From Lineus longissimus (taxonomy: Eukaryota > Nemertea > Pilidiophora > Heteronemertea > Lineidae): DNA of 64,000 nucleotides. This document shows positions 49,441-59,732 of this stretch, in pieces. The stretch is taken from NCBI RefSeq assembly GCF_910592395.1, contig NC_088326.1:5525001-5589000 (forward strand). The letters are read 5' to 3'. Both the position numbers and the translations under genes were made by a program. The notes beneath the pieces are model-generated. The model ran no database searches and had not been told where the DNA came from. It saw only the letters and a list, made by a program, of their open reading frames with translations. Numbering within the stretch: the stretch's first letter is position 1; each line of letters starts with the position of its first letter.

Positions 49441-50073
49441 ATGTTGTATTATACTGGTACCGTATCTGGTATGGACAAAATATCGGCTGAGTGCCAGGCC
49501 CTTGGGCCTCTTATTATTCATTGACTGGACCGTAACACGTAACAATCGCTCGAAACTACTGATTAAGCGCTTTGCATCAATGAGTTTGCTGATGTCCTTT
49601 GAACCCGTGGGTGCAGCAACCATAGTTTCCACGCCTGTGTCCGATTCCCAAGGATTCCAAACATCACAATCTGTCAACCACCTGGGACCTGATTTCCACA
49701 ATTGCGACGATCTTAGTGGTGTCTCTGTTTTTCGCGGGAGACTAAATCTGCCGGGTTTTCAGAGTCATTTACGTGCCTCCAGTTCGCGAAATCCGATTTC
49801 TCCCAGATCGCCTTTACTTTGGTTGATGTCCTTGTCAGAGTTCAACCAGAAGAGACTGATCTCTGAATCTGTCAAATAATTCAAGTCCAACTGCGGATTA
49901 TCAGTTCCCAAAACGTTTACTAGATTGTCCACATACTTAGTACTGAGTACCATCACTGATAATTCCAACTGTGGAATTGTTTTTTTCTCTAGTGCCTTTT
50001 GACTGACTACCTTACTCCTGGACCCAACCAAACTGAAATGGTCCCCTTGCCTTAGAAAAGCTACAGTCCCCAA
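49441..50073 (-). pseudogene. Pao/BEL retrotransposon pol fragment, longer copy (right direct repeat)
   Basis: Minus strand. Starts with GTVAFLRQGDHFSLVGSRSK and KKTIPQLEL, the Pao/BEL reverse transcriptase to RNase H transition (compare SKSRVAPLK..TIPRLEL in that family). It continues through TDSEISLFWLNSD to a stop after ELEARK, then in another frame PLRSSQLWKSGPRWLTDCDV and SSFERLLRVTV. The part 49441-49979 is the direct-repeat twin of 47818-48356; the rest (49980-50073) continues the same pol frame, so this side is the original context. Confidence 0.72.
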
Positions 50074-50440
50074 CGCACTGCACTATTGACTGGCGTCATC
50101 AAAAGCATGGATCTGTACGCACAGGGCGCCCGCGATCAAATCGAAATTCGATGTCCGAAGTTGCCTCAAGATCACCGGCAATCTCCAATCGTCAGTAGTT
50201 GAATGAACCCAGTTGGGGAATAATGCACCCAGTGACCCCTGGATGACGTCACATTACGTAATGCACTTTAGCTGGGGAAGAATGAATGGGGAATCCTACC
50301 ATTACGTAATGCATGATGTAACGTAATGCATTTTATGTAATACTATGATGTAATACGATGACATAATCGATGATGTCAAGGATGCAATGAGGCATTCCCC
50401 ACAGAATGATGCAATCGAGGATTTCCCAACACTAAGTTTG
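50074..50440. other. Non-coding, TACGTAATG-rich
   Basis: Contains several ATTACGTAATGCA and ATGATGTAA words between 50250 and 50370 that form weak palindromes. No gene. Confidence 0.4.
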
Positions 50441-50493
50441 TTAGCTCACCTCTTAGCAGAGGTGAGCTTATCCCATACCGTGGCGTCCGTCGT

Positions 50494-50559
<66 letters not shown>

Positions 50560-51598
50560 TCGTCCGTCGTCCGTTAGCAGGGCACGTTTCGTAACTGTTA
50601 GAGCTATTGAGTTGAAACTTGGTACACATGTACCCTTATGTAATGACACCTTGGAGACTAAGTTTCGGTCCGATTCGTTTCATGGTTTGGCCACCAGGGG
50701 GCCAAACGTTAAAAGTGAAAATATGCAATATCTCCCTTAAAAGTAGTCCGGAAATTTTGAAAAAAATATGGTAGGTACTTCTAGCAAAGGTGCATCATAT
50801 ATCCTCCGGGTTTTTGATTTGACCTCCTTTTCAAGGTCACAGAGGTCAAATGGTGTAAATTGGCCGTTAGGATGTAACGATGGCACGTTTCTAAACTGCA
50901 ATGACTATTGATACCAAATTTGGTACACATTTACCCCTTAGTCAGGTAATCTCAGGGACCGAAGTTTGGTCCAATATGATTCACCATTTGACCACCAGGG
51001 GGCAAAATCCAAAAACCTTAAAAATGTGATTATTCCTTAACTTCTTGCCCGATTGCCACCAATTTGATATCATGGGTACATCTAACCACGATACAGTATA
51101 TGTCACACAGGTTTTTAATTTGACCTTCTTGTCAAGGTCACAGAGGTCAAATGGCGTAAATTCGCCGTCAGGCCGTAACTATGGCACGTTTCTTAACTGC
51201 AATGACTATTGATCACAAATTAAGTACACATGTACCCCTTGGTCAGGTGATCTCAGGTACCGAAGTTTGGTGCGATCTGATCTGCCGTTTGGCCTCCAGG
51301 GAGGGGGCCAAATCCTAAATTCTTCAAAATGCCATTATTCCTAGTAATGACTTGCCCGATTGGCACCAATTTTATATCATAGGTACATCTAATTCTAACA
51401 ACCATTCAATGTGTCACCCGGGTCTTCTTTGATTTGACCTACTTTTTAAGGTCACAGAGGTCGAATGTACTGTAAATTGGCCATTTTGGGGAAATTGTAA
51501 TTGCTTGGACCTACATCAAACCTAACACTACATGACACAATACCATGCTCTTTAGCCATCTTTCCTCCACATGAGGTGAGCACAATGGCCCTGGCCAT
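50441..51598. mobile_element. (GTC)n-bearing AGGTGAGC dispersed element
   Basis: Opens with a hairpin TTAGCTCACCTC/GAGGTGAGCTTA, then a (GTC)n microsatellite (about 50491-50562), then three diverged internal repeats of roughly 300 bp. Each runs through GGCACGTTTC..AACTG, TTGGTACACATGTACCC, CCACCAGGGGGCCAAA and TCAAGGTCACAGAGGTCAAATG. It closes with GAGGTGAGCACAATGGCCC. The closing words occur alone at 34172-34200, and a head fragment at 46735. Such elements are common in marine invertebrate genomes. The arginine- or alanine-like runs read from the GTC tract are not genes. Confidence 0.8.
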
Positions 51599-51970
51599 TT
51601 CATTTAAACCTGCCCCCCTGATTGCGTTACCATCAAATAATCGTTTTAAAGTATTTGCACATATGAATTAGACACATGTTGTAACAGGGTGAACAAGATA
51701 CATGTTCCGGCGTGTTCAATCAGGGCGGTGGCGTATATTTAAGCTGTGCCACTCATCATCTTCACAAATACAAGCGGAAAGTCAAACGAGCAAGAGATAG
51801 TCCCTGTGGCATATCTAACTACTGTCTATTCATTCTATTCGGCACGGTGCAGAGGTTTGACTAGCTAAATTCACTGTTTGCACAATGTGTATTCTAGATC
51901 TGTGGTCCATGTCTGGTTTGCGGAAATAAATTGGCGTATCCCAATGAAGTTCCTTTGATTGTCTTTTCAG

Positions 51971-52104
51971 TTGGACAAGTTCGGTTAGAATGTGGTATGG
52001 CATCATTGGAAGAAGTATGTTTCGAGATGCCGAAGGGAGGGGGAGCCTCCGCTTTTGGTGGTGAGAACTTTGCATTCAAAGAGGACTTAAATGACAGTTT
52101 ATGA
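51971..52104 (+). CDS. Terminal exon of an unidentified gene
   Basis: Strong acceptor GATTGTCTTTTCAG at 51957-51970. Entering with one base carried over (phase 1), the frame reads GQVRLECGMASLEEVCFEMP, then KGGGASAFGGENFAFKEDLN and DSL before TGA at 52102-52104. AATAAA motifs follow within 40 bp (about 52109 and 52130), as expected of a last exon. A possible donor GTGAGA inside it (52062) gives a shorter internal-exon reading. I do not recognise the protein. Its upstream exons are not identified; the (GTC)n element and the Pao/Penelope block lie immediately upstream. Confidence 0.5.
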
Positions 52105-52105
52105 T

Positions 52106-52136
52106 GTAATAAAATGTAATCATTACGGTAATAAAT
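52106..52136 (+). promoter_or_regulatory. Poly(A) signals after the 51971 exon
   Basis: TGTAATAAAATG and GGTAATAAATGC contain two AATAAA hexamers a short way past the TGA. They support a 3' end here. Confidence 0.45.
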
Positions 52137-52274
52137 GCTATATATGATTCACTGTGTTTCAAGAAGATGTGAAAACCGGAAAAACTGAATCCCTGATTCT
52201 GCTATTTTCAGTTTAGCTATCATCCTGGTGTTGGTATGCGACCAGACACGGCACACCGACCACCAAAATAGGCC

Positions 52275-52473
52275 GGAGAGTTCACCCCGCACATCTGCCC
52301 CATATGTCCCAAGTCATTTCCATGGAAATCGTACTTGAAATGACGCTTGGCAACGGCCACATATGTGTTTGAAGTGCAACAACGATTTTAAACGTTCCCG
52401 TCAGTTGGCGGCACACATAATCCATGTAACGAAGTATCTGGGCCGAGATACGGACCGTTTTTGGGCTAAATAA
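52275..52473 (+). pseudogene. Broken C2H2 zinc-finger fragment
   Basis: First finger in one frame: GEFTPHICPICPKSFPWKSYL then K and an in-frame TGA, with the zinc-binding histidines lost. Second finger in another frame from 52360: HMCLKCNNDFKRSRQLAAH with IIHV, a full C-x2-C...H-x3-H pattern, ending TAA at 52471. The linker AGEFTPH matches the TGEKP-type linker. The stop plus frame change point to a decayed gene piece or retrocopy rather than two exons, since no splice sites fit between them. Confidence 0.6.
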
Positions 52474-52698
52474 CAAAAACATTGGCTCTGCTTCAGGCAA
52501 GATCCAGTAGACGATGTATAGAATTAGATTGCATGTGGAGTCAGTTGACATTGTAACTTAGAATACATGTAGAGTCACCATTAGCATAGTTCTCTTTCTT
52601 CCTCTCCTCCAACCCATAGAGATCGATCAGATCAGATAGAAAACAACCACAACCAGGGTTTTATTTTCGAGGTGAGACCGTCATGTTGTTGGCTTTAA

Positions 52699-52896
52699 GT
52701 GGTTCTTTCCATACGGACACATTCCAATCTACGCATTGTCCAGCTGATCCAGGAACACGCTGGGATAACCTCATCAACACTCGCCATATTCACCGATAAA
52801 TCGGGGTGTAGGGAAGCCATGTTGGATCCTCATTTGACACTAGAAGAATTTGGCATCCTAGATGGTCCACGGAGTAATCCCCAAGAAGCCCTATGA
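52699..52896 (+). CDS. Ubiquitin-fold-like open frame, possible exon or decayed gene
   Basis: Frame starts near an acceptor-like GGCTTTAAG and reads SNLRIVQLIQEHAGITSSTL, AIFTDKSGCREAMLDPHLT, LEEFGILDGPRSNPQEAL, then TGA. The order helix (VQLIQEH), strand (TLAIFTD), D..LT..E.GI.DG loop is that of ubiquitin-like domains. After the stop the same frame continues FYDHTVLELSTTQPVIAIKA, which suggests the TGA may be a disabling change. I cannot name the gene. It lies 600 bp beyond the 51971 exon on the same strand but after that exon's poly(A) signals. Confidence 0.35.
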   Translation: MVLSIRTHSNLRIVQLIQEHAGITSSTLAIFTDKSGCREAMLDPHLTLEEFGILDGPRSNPQEAL

Positions 52897-52920
52897 TTCT
52901 ATGATCACACTGTTCTCGAG

Positions 52921-54160
52921 CTGTCCACTACTCAACCTGTCATTGCTATAAAAGCCAGCGAGGACCAGTTTTACTGGCAGACGGGGACCTGTTTATTGCA
53001 CATAGTGTGATTTCAATTGCAGGTTGCAGCAATTAATTGCTTGTTTGCGCGGCAATTACAAATGTAACCGCCCAAGCCCTGTAGACTTTCACAGTTGGGC
53101 GACATTCTTCACAACAGAAGTTGTCTCTCTTCGTGCTATCTATATGCAAAACACACTAATCTGGAATTACTGCATGAAATACATAACTTTCTGTCCAACT
53201 ATCAATCTACCTGGATAGATGAGTCTCCACAGTGATACTGTGTATATTGCTCTACTTTAAACCAGTGTGATATCGAAAGTCAAGTACATGTATATGAGAC
53301 ACCAAGTTTCAAGAACACCCAGAATACCCAAATGATGTGACCCGAATGAATCCTCCACGTTATACTTGTGCCATGAAGACAGAAGCTGTCGCTGATCGCT
53401 GATTTCCTTAATCGAGTTCTCCACTTATTCTTGTCATTAATGCTTCCAGCAGCGCTGTAATCCTAAATCAAGTACCACCTATCGCATCATCTTTGAAAAC
53501 ATCAATGTTAACGTTGCTATCCACTTCTTTATCTGTAAGTGTCAATGAAAGACAAGTTGCACGATTACAAACCCTTGGTACATAATCATCCTCACTATCT
53601 TTGGCTTGATGGTGCATCTAGGACCACGTCTTTCACCATCATGATTTTCCTTTGAAATCAAAACGTTTGAGGTCAAAAGATTGCCCAGACCAGACAACAT
53701 CAGATCACATTGCTCCTGACGTCCTGAATGACATGAGTCTCGTCATTGAAGTATGTACATCAGACCAACCAGACCAGACCAGATCACATTTGGGTGTGTT
53801 TACTCGACAGCCAAATATGGATGGATCCAGACTGATCTGCCTTGAATGACATTGTAGCAAGCCAACATCAACCGAATAACGTCGAGGGACTTCCTGTATG
53901 GAAGTGGTTGGGTATATGTGGTAGCCAAAGACAGGATAACCAGGTTGTGATAGCGCAAAGTTGCTAATCTAACAAGCGGTAAAAGACAGAAAAACGAATG
54001 TTCCGAATCCTAGCCAACGTTTCCTTGGGACATAGACGTCAAAGGCTGGAAATAGTAAAGCGTACCGTGTGTGAATTCAAAACTACATTTCAACATTTCA
54101 TTGTGAACCCTGGCTTGAGCGAGTGACCGTACAATGTTGTTATGTTTAGTCTATTATATT
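52921..54160. other. Non-coding, nothing firmly recognised
   Basis: Contains a short duplicated CAGACCAACCAGACCAGACC-type patch around 53690-53790. No exon seen. Confidence 0.3.
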
Positions 54161-54164
54161 CACG

Positions 54165-54668
54165 AGTGCCCGATCATCCTCAAGAGTACCCTTATCATCC
54201 TCACAAGTGTGACCCGCTCTACCAAAACTAGGCGCTTGTCGCATCTGAACTTGACAGGTTGATACGGACTTGTTGTTCATTTCCCTATTGTAGACCTTTT
54301 GTGAAATCTATTACAAACTGATTTGGTTACATTTCACCAAAGGTCTACAATAGGTAAATGAACAACAAGTTCGTATCAACCTGTCAAGTTCAGATGCGAC
54401 AAGCGCCTAGTTTTGGTAGAGCGGGTCACAAGTGTCCTATCATCCTCACGAGTGTCCTATCATCCTCAAGAGTGTCATATCACCTCGCGAGTACACCCTT
54501 ATCATCCTCACGAGTGTCATATCACCCTCACGAGTACCCCTATCATCCTCACGAGTGTCCTATCATCCTCACAAGTGTCCTATCATACTCACGAATACCC
54601 TTATCATCATCACGAGTACCCTTAATCATCCTCACGAGTACCCATATCATACTCACGAGTGTCACTCT
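54165..54668. repeat. Minisatellite, about 18-bp CATCCTCACGAGTGTCCTAT unit
   Basis: Units TATCATCCTCACGAGTGTCC and variants (ACGAGTACCCTT) run from 54165-54209 and resume at 54427-54668. The array is interrupted by the hairpin element at 54210-54426. The long frame on the plus strand is a by-product of the repeat. Confidence 0.85.
54210..54426. mobile_element. Near-perfect hairpin element inserted in the minisatellite
   Basis: Arms of about 98 bp (GTGACCCGCTCTACC... and ...GGTAGAGCGGGTCAC) pair with only a few mismatches around a ~25-bp loop. CACAAGTG stands on both sides (54202-54209 and 54427-54434), consistent with an 8-bp target duplication as made by hAT-type transposases. The flanking sequence is itself the minisatellite, so part of the match could be coincidence. 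Confidence 0.8.
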
Positions 54669-54923
54669 AACCAGTCAGGTTGACCTAGGTCTTGCTGTGA
54701 GGTTGACGGCATCGATGACACTTTGTGCTCTAATCCAATAAATCAATACACTTACAGTCATTTCTCATGAATGAATAAGTGCATCGGAAATAACAACGAT
54801 GAATGACGAAACTTTGTTATGTCTATGAGTTAGTATTTAGTAGGCACGGACACTATAATTATACAATCATCTAGGTTCCGTGCTCGAGCTGAGAAAATAA
54901 CTTTCTGAGCTTAATTAAGCCAT

Positions 54924-55953
54924 TCAGATAATTCTGCGGTACTGGATAACAGCGACATGTTGCTGGTGATGTTTATCATGATGTGAAGTTCTTAATATCT
55001 TTAACAAATTCAAGTTGTTGTCAATTTGCAGCATGCCAAAATCTCTCACAGGCAACCTACTCATTAGACATATTTTTTGGGCAGGTTCATTGTTGATGTT
55101 CGGACTTAATGGTTTACTTGAATGGCAGTTTACTTGGAATCCACAAATAAGAGATCTAGATGAATCTAAAGAATAAACTACTATTCCCAATAACTCATTT
55201 GTTACCACTTTCTTTAGAATTCGGCCTGTAATTGACAGGGTCCAGGGTTGTCTCACCATCATACCATGGATGTCGCGAAGTATAAACATTTCAAGAGGTT
55301 GACCTGATTCCACAAAAAGCAGGGAAGCGTCCAATTCAAGAGCAAATTGAAAGGAAAGGTCAACGAACCCTTTCCATTGTTGGACTAAATTACAAGCGTT
55401 AATTAGCGAAAGTGTCAATATCATTTCACTTCCTTTATACCCTGTAATGATTTTGTACATGGTCAAAGAAAAAGTGCGTGAACTCTTTACTTCACAAAAA
55501 AAGGCTATCAGAGTACTGATTTGAGAGGGCATGAAAATTGCTGAAATATCTGATGCCTTCTTTAAACCAGGAATGCATTTCTCTGTGGTGGGAATTATCA
55601 GACGACCAGTGATATTGCAGGCTAAAATATTATATAACTTCATTACGCTGACTGTTTTATGTTTGATCAAATGTGGAATCCAAAATATATAATGAACATT
55701 TATGAACGTTTCAATGACAACATGGTTTGTGGTAAAGTAGGAGCAGTTATGCAATAATCTGTACGTTTTATCGCTCTGGTTTGCAATAAAGAAAAGAAGT
55801 CGTACCCAAGGCACAGGATCTTCACGATAACTAACGAATACGTGGTTGATACTGAAACTAACATGAAGCTCCTTTCTATCTATTATGATTGGTGGAATGA
55901 ATTTGAATTTTCTACCCAAGTTGTACTTCAAAACAAGGCTCTCCTGAGAGTGA
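54924..55953 (-). CDS. Long exon of an unidentified paralogous protein, member B
   Basis: About 340 codons on the minus strand, TAA near 54924. The frame lacks an ATG. It starts directly after an acceptor with a good pyrimidine tract (TTCAATTTTCACTCTCAG on the minus strand), entering in phase 0 with ESLVLKYNLGRKFKFIPPII. That segment aligns without gaps, from the acceptor, to DIRNVMFINDKTVPFKPPLI of member A. A 42-residue block ending IIPTTEKC matches A's block ending TIPKNDAC at identical length with about 10 identities, and the C-terminal LLKILRT...VAVIQY matches LLHLLRV...VVVYKL. Repeating strand-rich segments of about 50 residues suggest a beta-propeller-like fold (inference). No family recognised. 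The upstream exon is not found. Confidence 0.6.
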
Positions 55954-56413
55954 AAATTGAAGCTAATGAAAACATAAGTAGTAAGTTGTCGCGGATAATG
56001 CGTAACTGCAGCGGGTCAAGCAGGCTACCTACTCTGAAACATGGCTACCGTGTGAAACTGCTTACAGTGTATGAAGCATTGTCCCTCGTTCTGGCAACAG
56101 CTGCTCTGGTTAGGTAACCATAACCGCTTTGGTTGGTGAAACATATTTAAGCAGCCAAAAGCATTTCAGTTCAGTTTCATTAGAGGTTTTAGAACAGAAA
56201 TTGATACCTAAATATCGGTATCACGATCGATATTGGTAAGGTTGTCTCACGTAATGCCGCTCAGATGGAGCTCTCATTTTGACAAAACCTTGGCTGCTGC
56301 CCCCGTTTAAATCTTCGTTTTAGCTCCACCACCCTAACGGTGTTTTGTGAGACAACCAATACCTTCAGTTTGGTATCAATTCCTGATCCAACTACAGGAC
56401 CTCGTTATATGAT
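55954..56413. other. Intergenic or intronic gap between members A and B
   Basis: It should hold member B's upstream exon, since B starts at an acceptor, but no signal-peptide or ATG exon with a phase-0 donor is convincing. The part 56240-56372 (GTTGTCTCAC...GTGAGACAACC, TTTTAGCTCCACC) is an inverted-repeat element related to 42478-42525. Confidence 0.4.
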
Positions 56414-57414
56414 TTATGAAGTTATTTTTAACTTGTACACCACAACAGAAGTGAGATATTCGTTCATTTTAGCCGCTTTGGTTGGAACTCGTAATAGATG
56501 CAACAATGACCCGTCAGATGGGTTAAACATGAAATTTGCTGTGAGGCGGTCGGACTTCTGGCGATGAGAAAAACTTGTTTTGAATTCTCTAAATGCCATT
56601 TTACCACGTCCGTCATAACCGTCGTTAATAAGCCCATGCTTCGGTTTGTACACTTCATTGAATCCAATGGCACTCGGTCCAGGTACTCCGAGTAGTATTA
56701 GACTTCCTGACCATGGGTTAAAATGCAATTCTATATTTTCGGTGCCAGGGTCAAGTTGTTTCATGTTCTTGATCAAGTAATACACAGGATCATACATATT
56801 TCTTTTCCGGTAAGAAACAATATAATATGCGCGAAGAACGCCTATCTTGTAGATGTTGCCATTGACAACAAAAGGCATCGTTTTCAAATCAACTGTCGAC
56901 CCGTTTCTTAAGAGAAGCTGAAAGCTACCAGTTTGGTTGCACTCGACTGAGTCATATAATGTGGCTTTTAGGTGAGCACGTTGTTTACAAACTATTAGTA
57001 CTTTTTCTTGAAACCCAATAACTGGATGTGCAATTCCAAACCGGTTGCAAGCGTCATTCTTTGGAATGGTGAATACTCCTGCACAAATACCCTTGACGAT
57101 ATCATAGAAATAGATAATGGATCTTTTTGTTTTTGGATTTAATAAAGATAAAGTTATATACTGATGATAGTTTCCTTCAGTATGGTAATGTTGAAGCTTC
57201 TGGTAGAATGTGCTCTTGTACTGAATATCATATGAACCGTTACCGAGTTTATAGACCATTAGACTGTAAAATGGGTTTGTTTTTGGGTATGTGATAAGTA
57301 TTATTCTGCCTGATTTTTTGTCGAAATACCAAGCGCCGCGATTTCTTTGTACAATAAGCGGTGGTTTGAATGGTACCGTCTTGTCGTTGATGAACATGAC
57401 GTTTCTAATATCCT
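56414..57414 (-). CDS. Long exon of an unidentified paralogous protein, member A
   Basis: About 333 codons on the minus strand. It has an ATG (57397; MFINDKTVPFKPPLIVQR), but the homology with member B begins five codons earlier, exactly at a minus-strand AG (CTATTATAG|GATATTAG). So it is either an exon entered in phase 0 or a gene starting at the ATG. Strand-loop-strand units recur: GRIILITYPKTNPFYSLMVY, HQYITLSLLNPKTKRSIIY, KVLIVCKQRAHLKATLYD, AYYIVSYRKRNMYDPVYYL, SGSLILLGVPG, DGSLLHLLRV. The pattern is consistent with a six-bladed beta-propeller-like protein without WD, kelch or NHL signatures. A signal peptide is absent in this exon. No family recognised. Confidence 0.65.
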
Positions 57415-57600
57415 ATAATAGTTTTAAGCTTTCAATCGATGGTAACAAGTGAGGTCAACGACAACATTCGTGACAAAACTTGTTTTGAAGAACCAGGGCC
57501 AGAAATGTATCGCTCCTTGTCTCGGTTATACTATACAAAGCACACTTCATCCCATCTGATCGATGTCAAACCTTTATATATGATGTGTGTTTTGATGAAA

Positions 57601-58458
57601 CTAAGCATATACCTTTTTCTGGTACATGCGGGCGCTTGCATGTCTAAACGCCTCATCCCTCTCCATACACTTTCCCTTCTTCTTACTCAGCTGACAAACA
57701 CGTTTCTCATCTTCCAGCATATTGACTGTCGAACAGATTAGTTGACTGCACAGGACAGCACATGCTAGGATTGACGTAGTGTGCTGATCAGAAAAGTCTG
57801 GCAATGATAAGGCCCAGTTGAACGCAACACTTTCAAAATATACAGATGGCGTGATTCCAGTCATTTTCATTCCTGCTAATACCAGAAATAATTTGAAAAG
57901 CCTGCTCGGTCCCTTCGTTTGTGTTCTTCCAACAAGATGAGCAATGTGTGTATTGTCCTCGAAAGTTTTCCACTCCAGTGTGCCTGAACAGGAGCAGTAA
58001 TTTAAAACTCATATCGTAATTCATATTAATCGTTATTGTCAACAGAGAAACTTCATCGTACTGCTTTATCCACTGCAATCTTCCATTCCATGGTTGCGAA
58101 TGCTGGTTCTGTTAGCTGATTGATTCCAGTACTGAATGCGCAGATGTTCACAGCTGTGGTAGCTCAATGAAAATGTGTTGAGGATGTAAATTAGACACTC
58201 ATTCAGAACAACGACAACATCGGATCCGCTGAGAGAATCAGTGATCAATGATGTGTTTTGTTCTAACAAAACCAAGGAATGACTAAGTGCAACATTAACA
58301 TAACACATTTTTGACGTAGTTTGAATACCAACAGAATTTATAACGTCAATGTTGAGCTTGCCTTTGACATGATGTTCATGTTGTTTTTGGTAAGCGGTGA
58401 TGCACCAGGACAAACTTATGATAAACGCTGTGCAACCACAAGAAAGTCCAAGCGTCAC
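57601..58458 (-). pseudogene. Possible decayed third member of the A/B family
   Basis: Three overlapping minus-strand frames follow one another (58458-58066, 58078-57833, 57870-57601), as expected of a gene broken by two frameshifts. One stretch, LTITINMNYDMSFKLLLLF to HCSSC, has the same length (37 residues) as member A's ITLSLLNPKTKRSIIYFYD to KNDAC and shares the hydrophobic pattern, a Gly and the final Cys. The link is weak. It could instead be exons of member A's own 5' part or chance frames. Confidence 0.3.
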
Positions 58459-59217
58459 ATCCTATCAACTCACACTTTTGATACAAATGTGGGATCTAAC
58501 TTACGCCTAATCTCTGTTCCAGTCTACATAAACATGATAAATGAGTACCAGAATCTGCCATTGGCGATTTCGATTGGTCGTAAACACAAAAAAGTACATT
58601 TAGGGGCGGCTTGGAAGCATGAAAAATGGGCTTCCTGGACTTGAAAATAGATCACTAGAAAACTCTTTGTCGACGTGCGATTTCTTCAATGAGCACTGTC
58701 CCTCTTACTAAATAGGACATGCAGGAACTCAATCGTGGTTATTTTTCCCGTGTCAGAGGATGAAACAAGACCACAACAATTGACAGCCACAGACACCCTT
58801 TGATGCTTATCGATAATCAAGGCCATTATGTGTCGTTGGCTCATTCAACCGGTAATCAATGCCGTGGTGTATTGATCTTAATTGATTATTGGAAATCGAC
58901 AGGCAAAAGTTTGAGTTTGTACTACTCTTCTTTTGTACATTTAGTGATCAGCTATTTTTTATAAATGCTGCCATTCGTCATGTACCAATGTATAGGTCTT
59001 TTCTACATACACGTCATCACTGCATCACTAAAAACCTGTCTAAATAATAGTGTATTAAAATGGGAGCTTGAGCTAAACCAGGCTGAAGAGACTCCCCCCC
59101 CCCCCTCTAAAAGACAGGAAGCTACAGCTTCACATTAAATCTGGTCTCCATTATAAAGGGACACTGTTCACATGATCACCTGTCAATCAGTCCTTCAGCC
59201 GCACGACATATCCTTAC

Positions 59218-59359
59218 CTGAGAAATGTGACGGCACGAACCGGCCAGAGAGATCTGGAACATGATCTAGTTTCTCATATAGTTCCTCTGCAAACTCACTG
59301 ATGAAGTTGGGTCGCTGACAAACCGCTAGTCTAAACCTTTCTTGCATGTTCAGCAAGTT
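59218..59359 (-). CDS. Exon of an unidentified minus-strand gene (exon d)
   Basis: Minus-strand acceptor GTTATCTTTCCAG and donor CTCAG|GTAAGG. Phase 0 in, phase 1 out. Encodes NLLNMQERFRLAVCQRPNF, ISEFAEELYEKLDHVPDLSG, RFVPSHFS. It is rich in amphipathic helix pattern and only one frame is open throughout. This is a good exon. The protein family is not recognised; a very large AAA or dynein-like or ubiquitin-ligase protein is possible, but that is a guess. Confidence 0.6.
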
Positions 59360-59732
59360 CTGGAAAGATAACACCAACAACATTTTACAACTGTCTTCTC
59401 ACTGTGTACACTTTGGGAGAGGACGGAAAAGCGCAACATACAAATTCGACCTATAACTTTACGACTTACGTCAGTGTCTTGAAGATGTATGTCAGACATC
59501 GCTGTCACAATTGAGGCATAATCTTACTGCAATCGATCAAGGAACAATTCGTTAGGAAGAACACAACGTATAATTATACATTCACCAATAAAATATTTGG
59601 AAATGACAGAGGCTACATCTCGTCAACCTGGGTTTGATAAAGCACTTGCTAATAATACTTACCCTTCCCGCATGATACTGTAACAGGCAAATGTTTGAAT
59701 AGGGTTACTGGTCCTAATTCTTGTTGGGCGTT

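Noticed and set aside
50387-50740. Long frame with an arginine run
   Set aside because: The run is the translated (GTC)n microsatellite of a dispersed element.
54358-54741. 127-codon frame of repeated ILTSVLSSSRVSYH peptides
   Set aside because: It is the translation of the CATCCTCACGAGTGTCC minisatellite in three frames.
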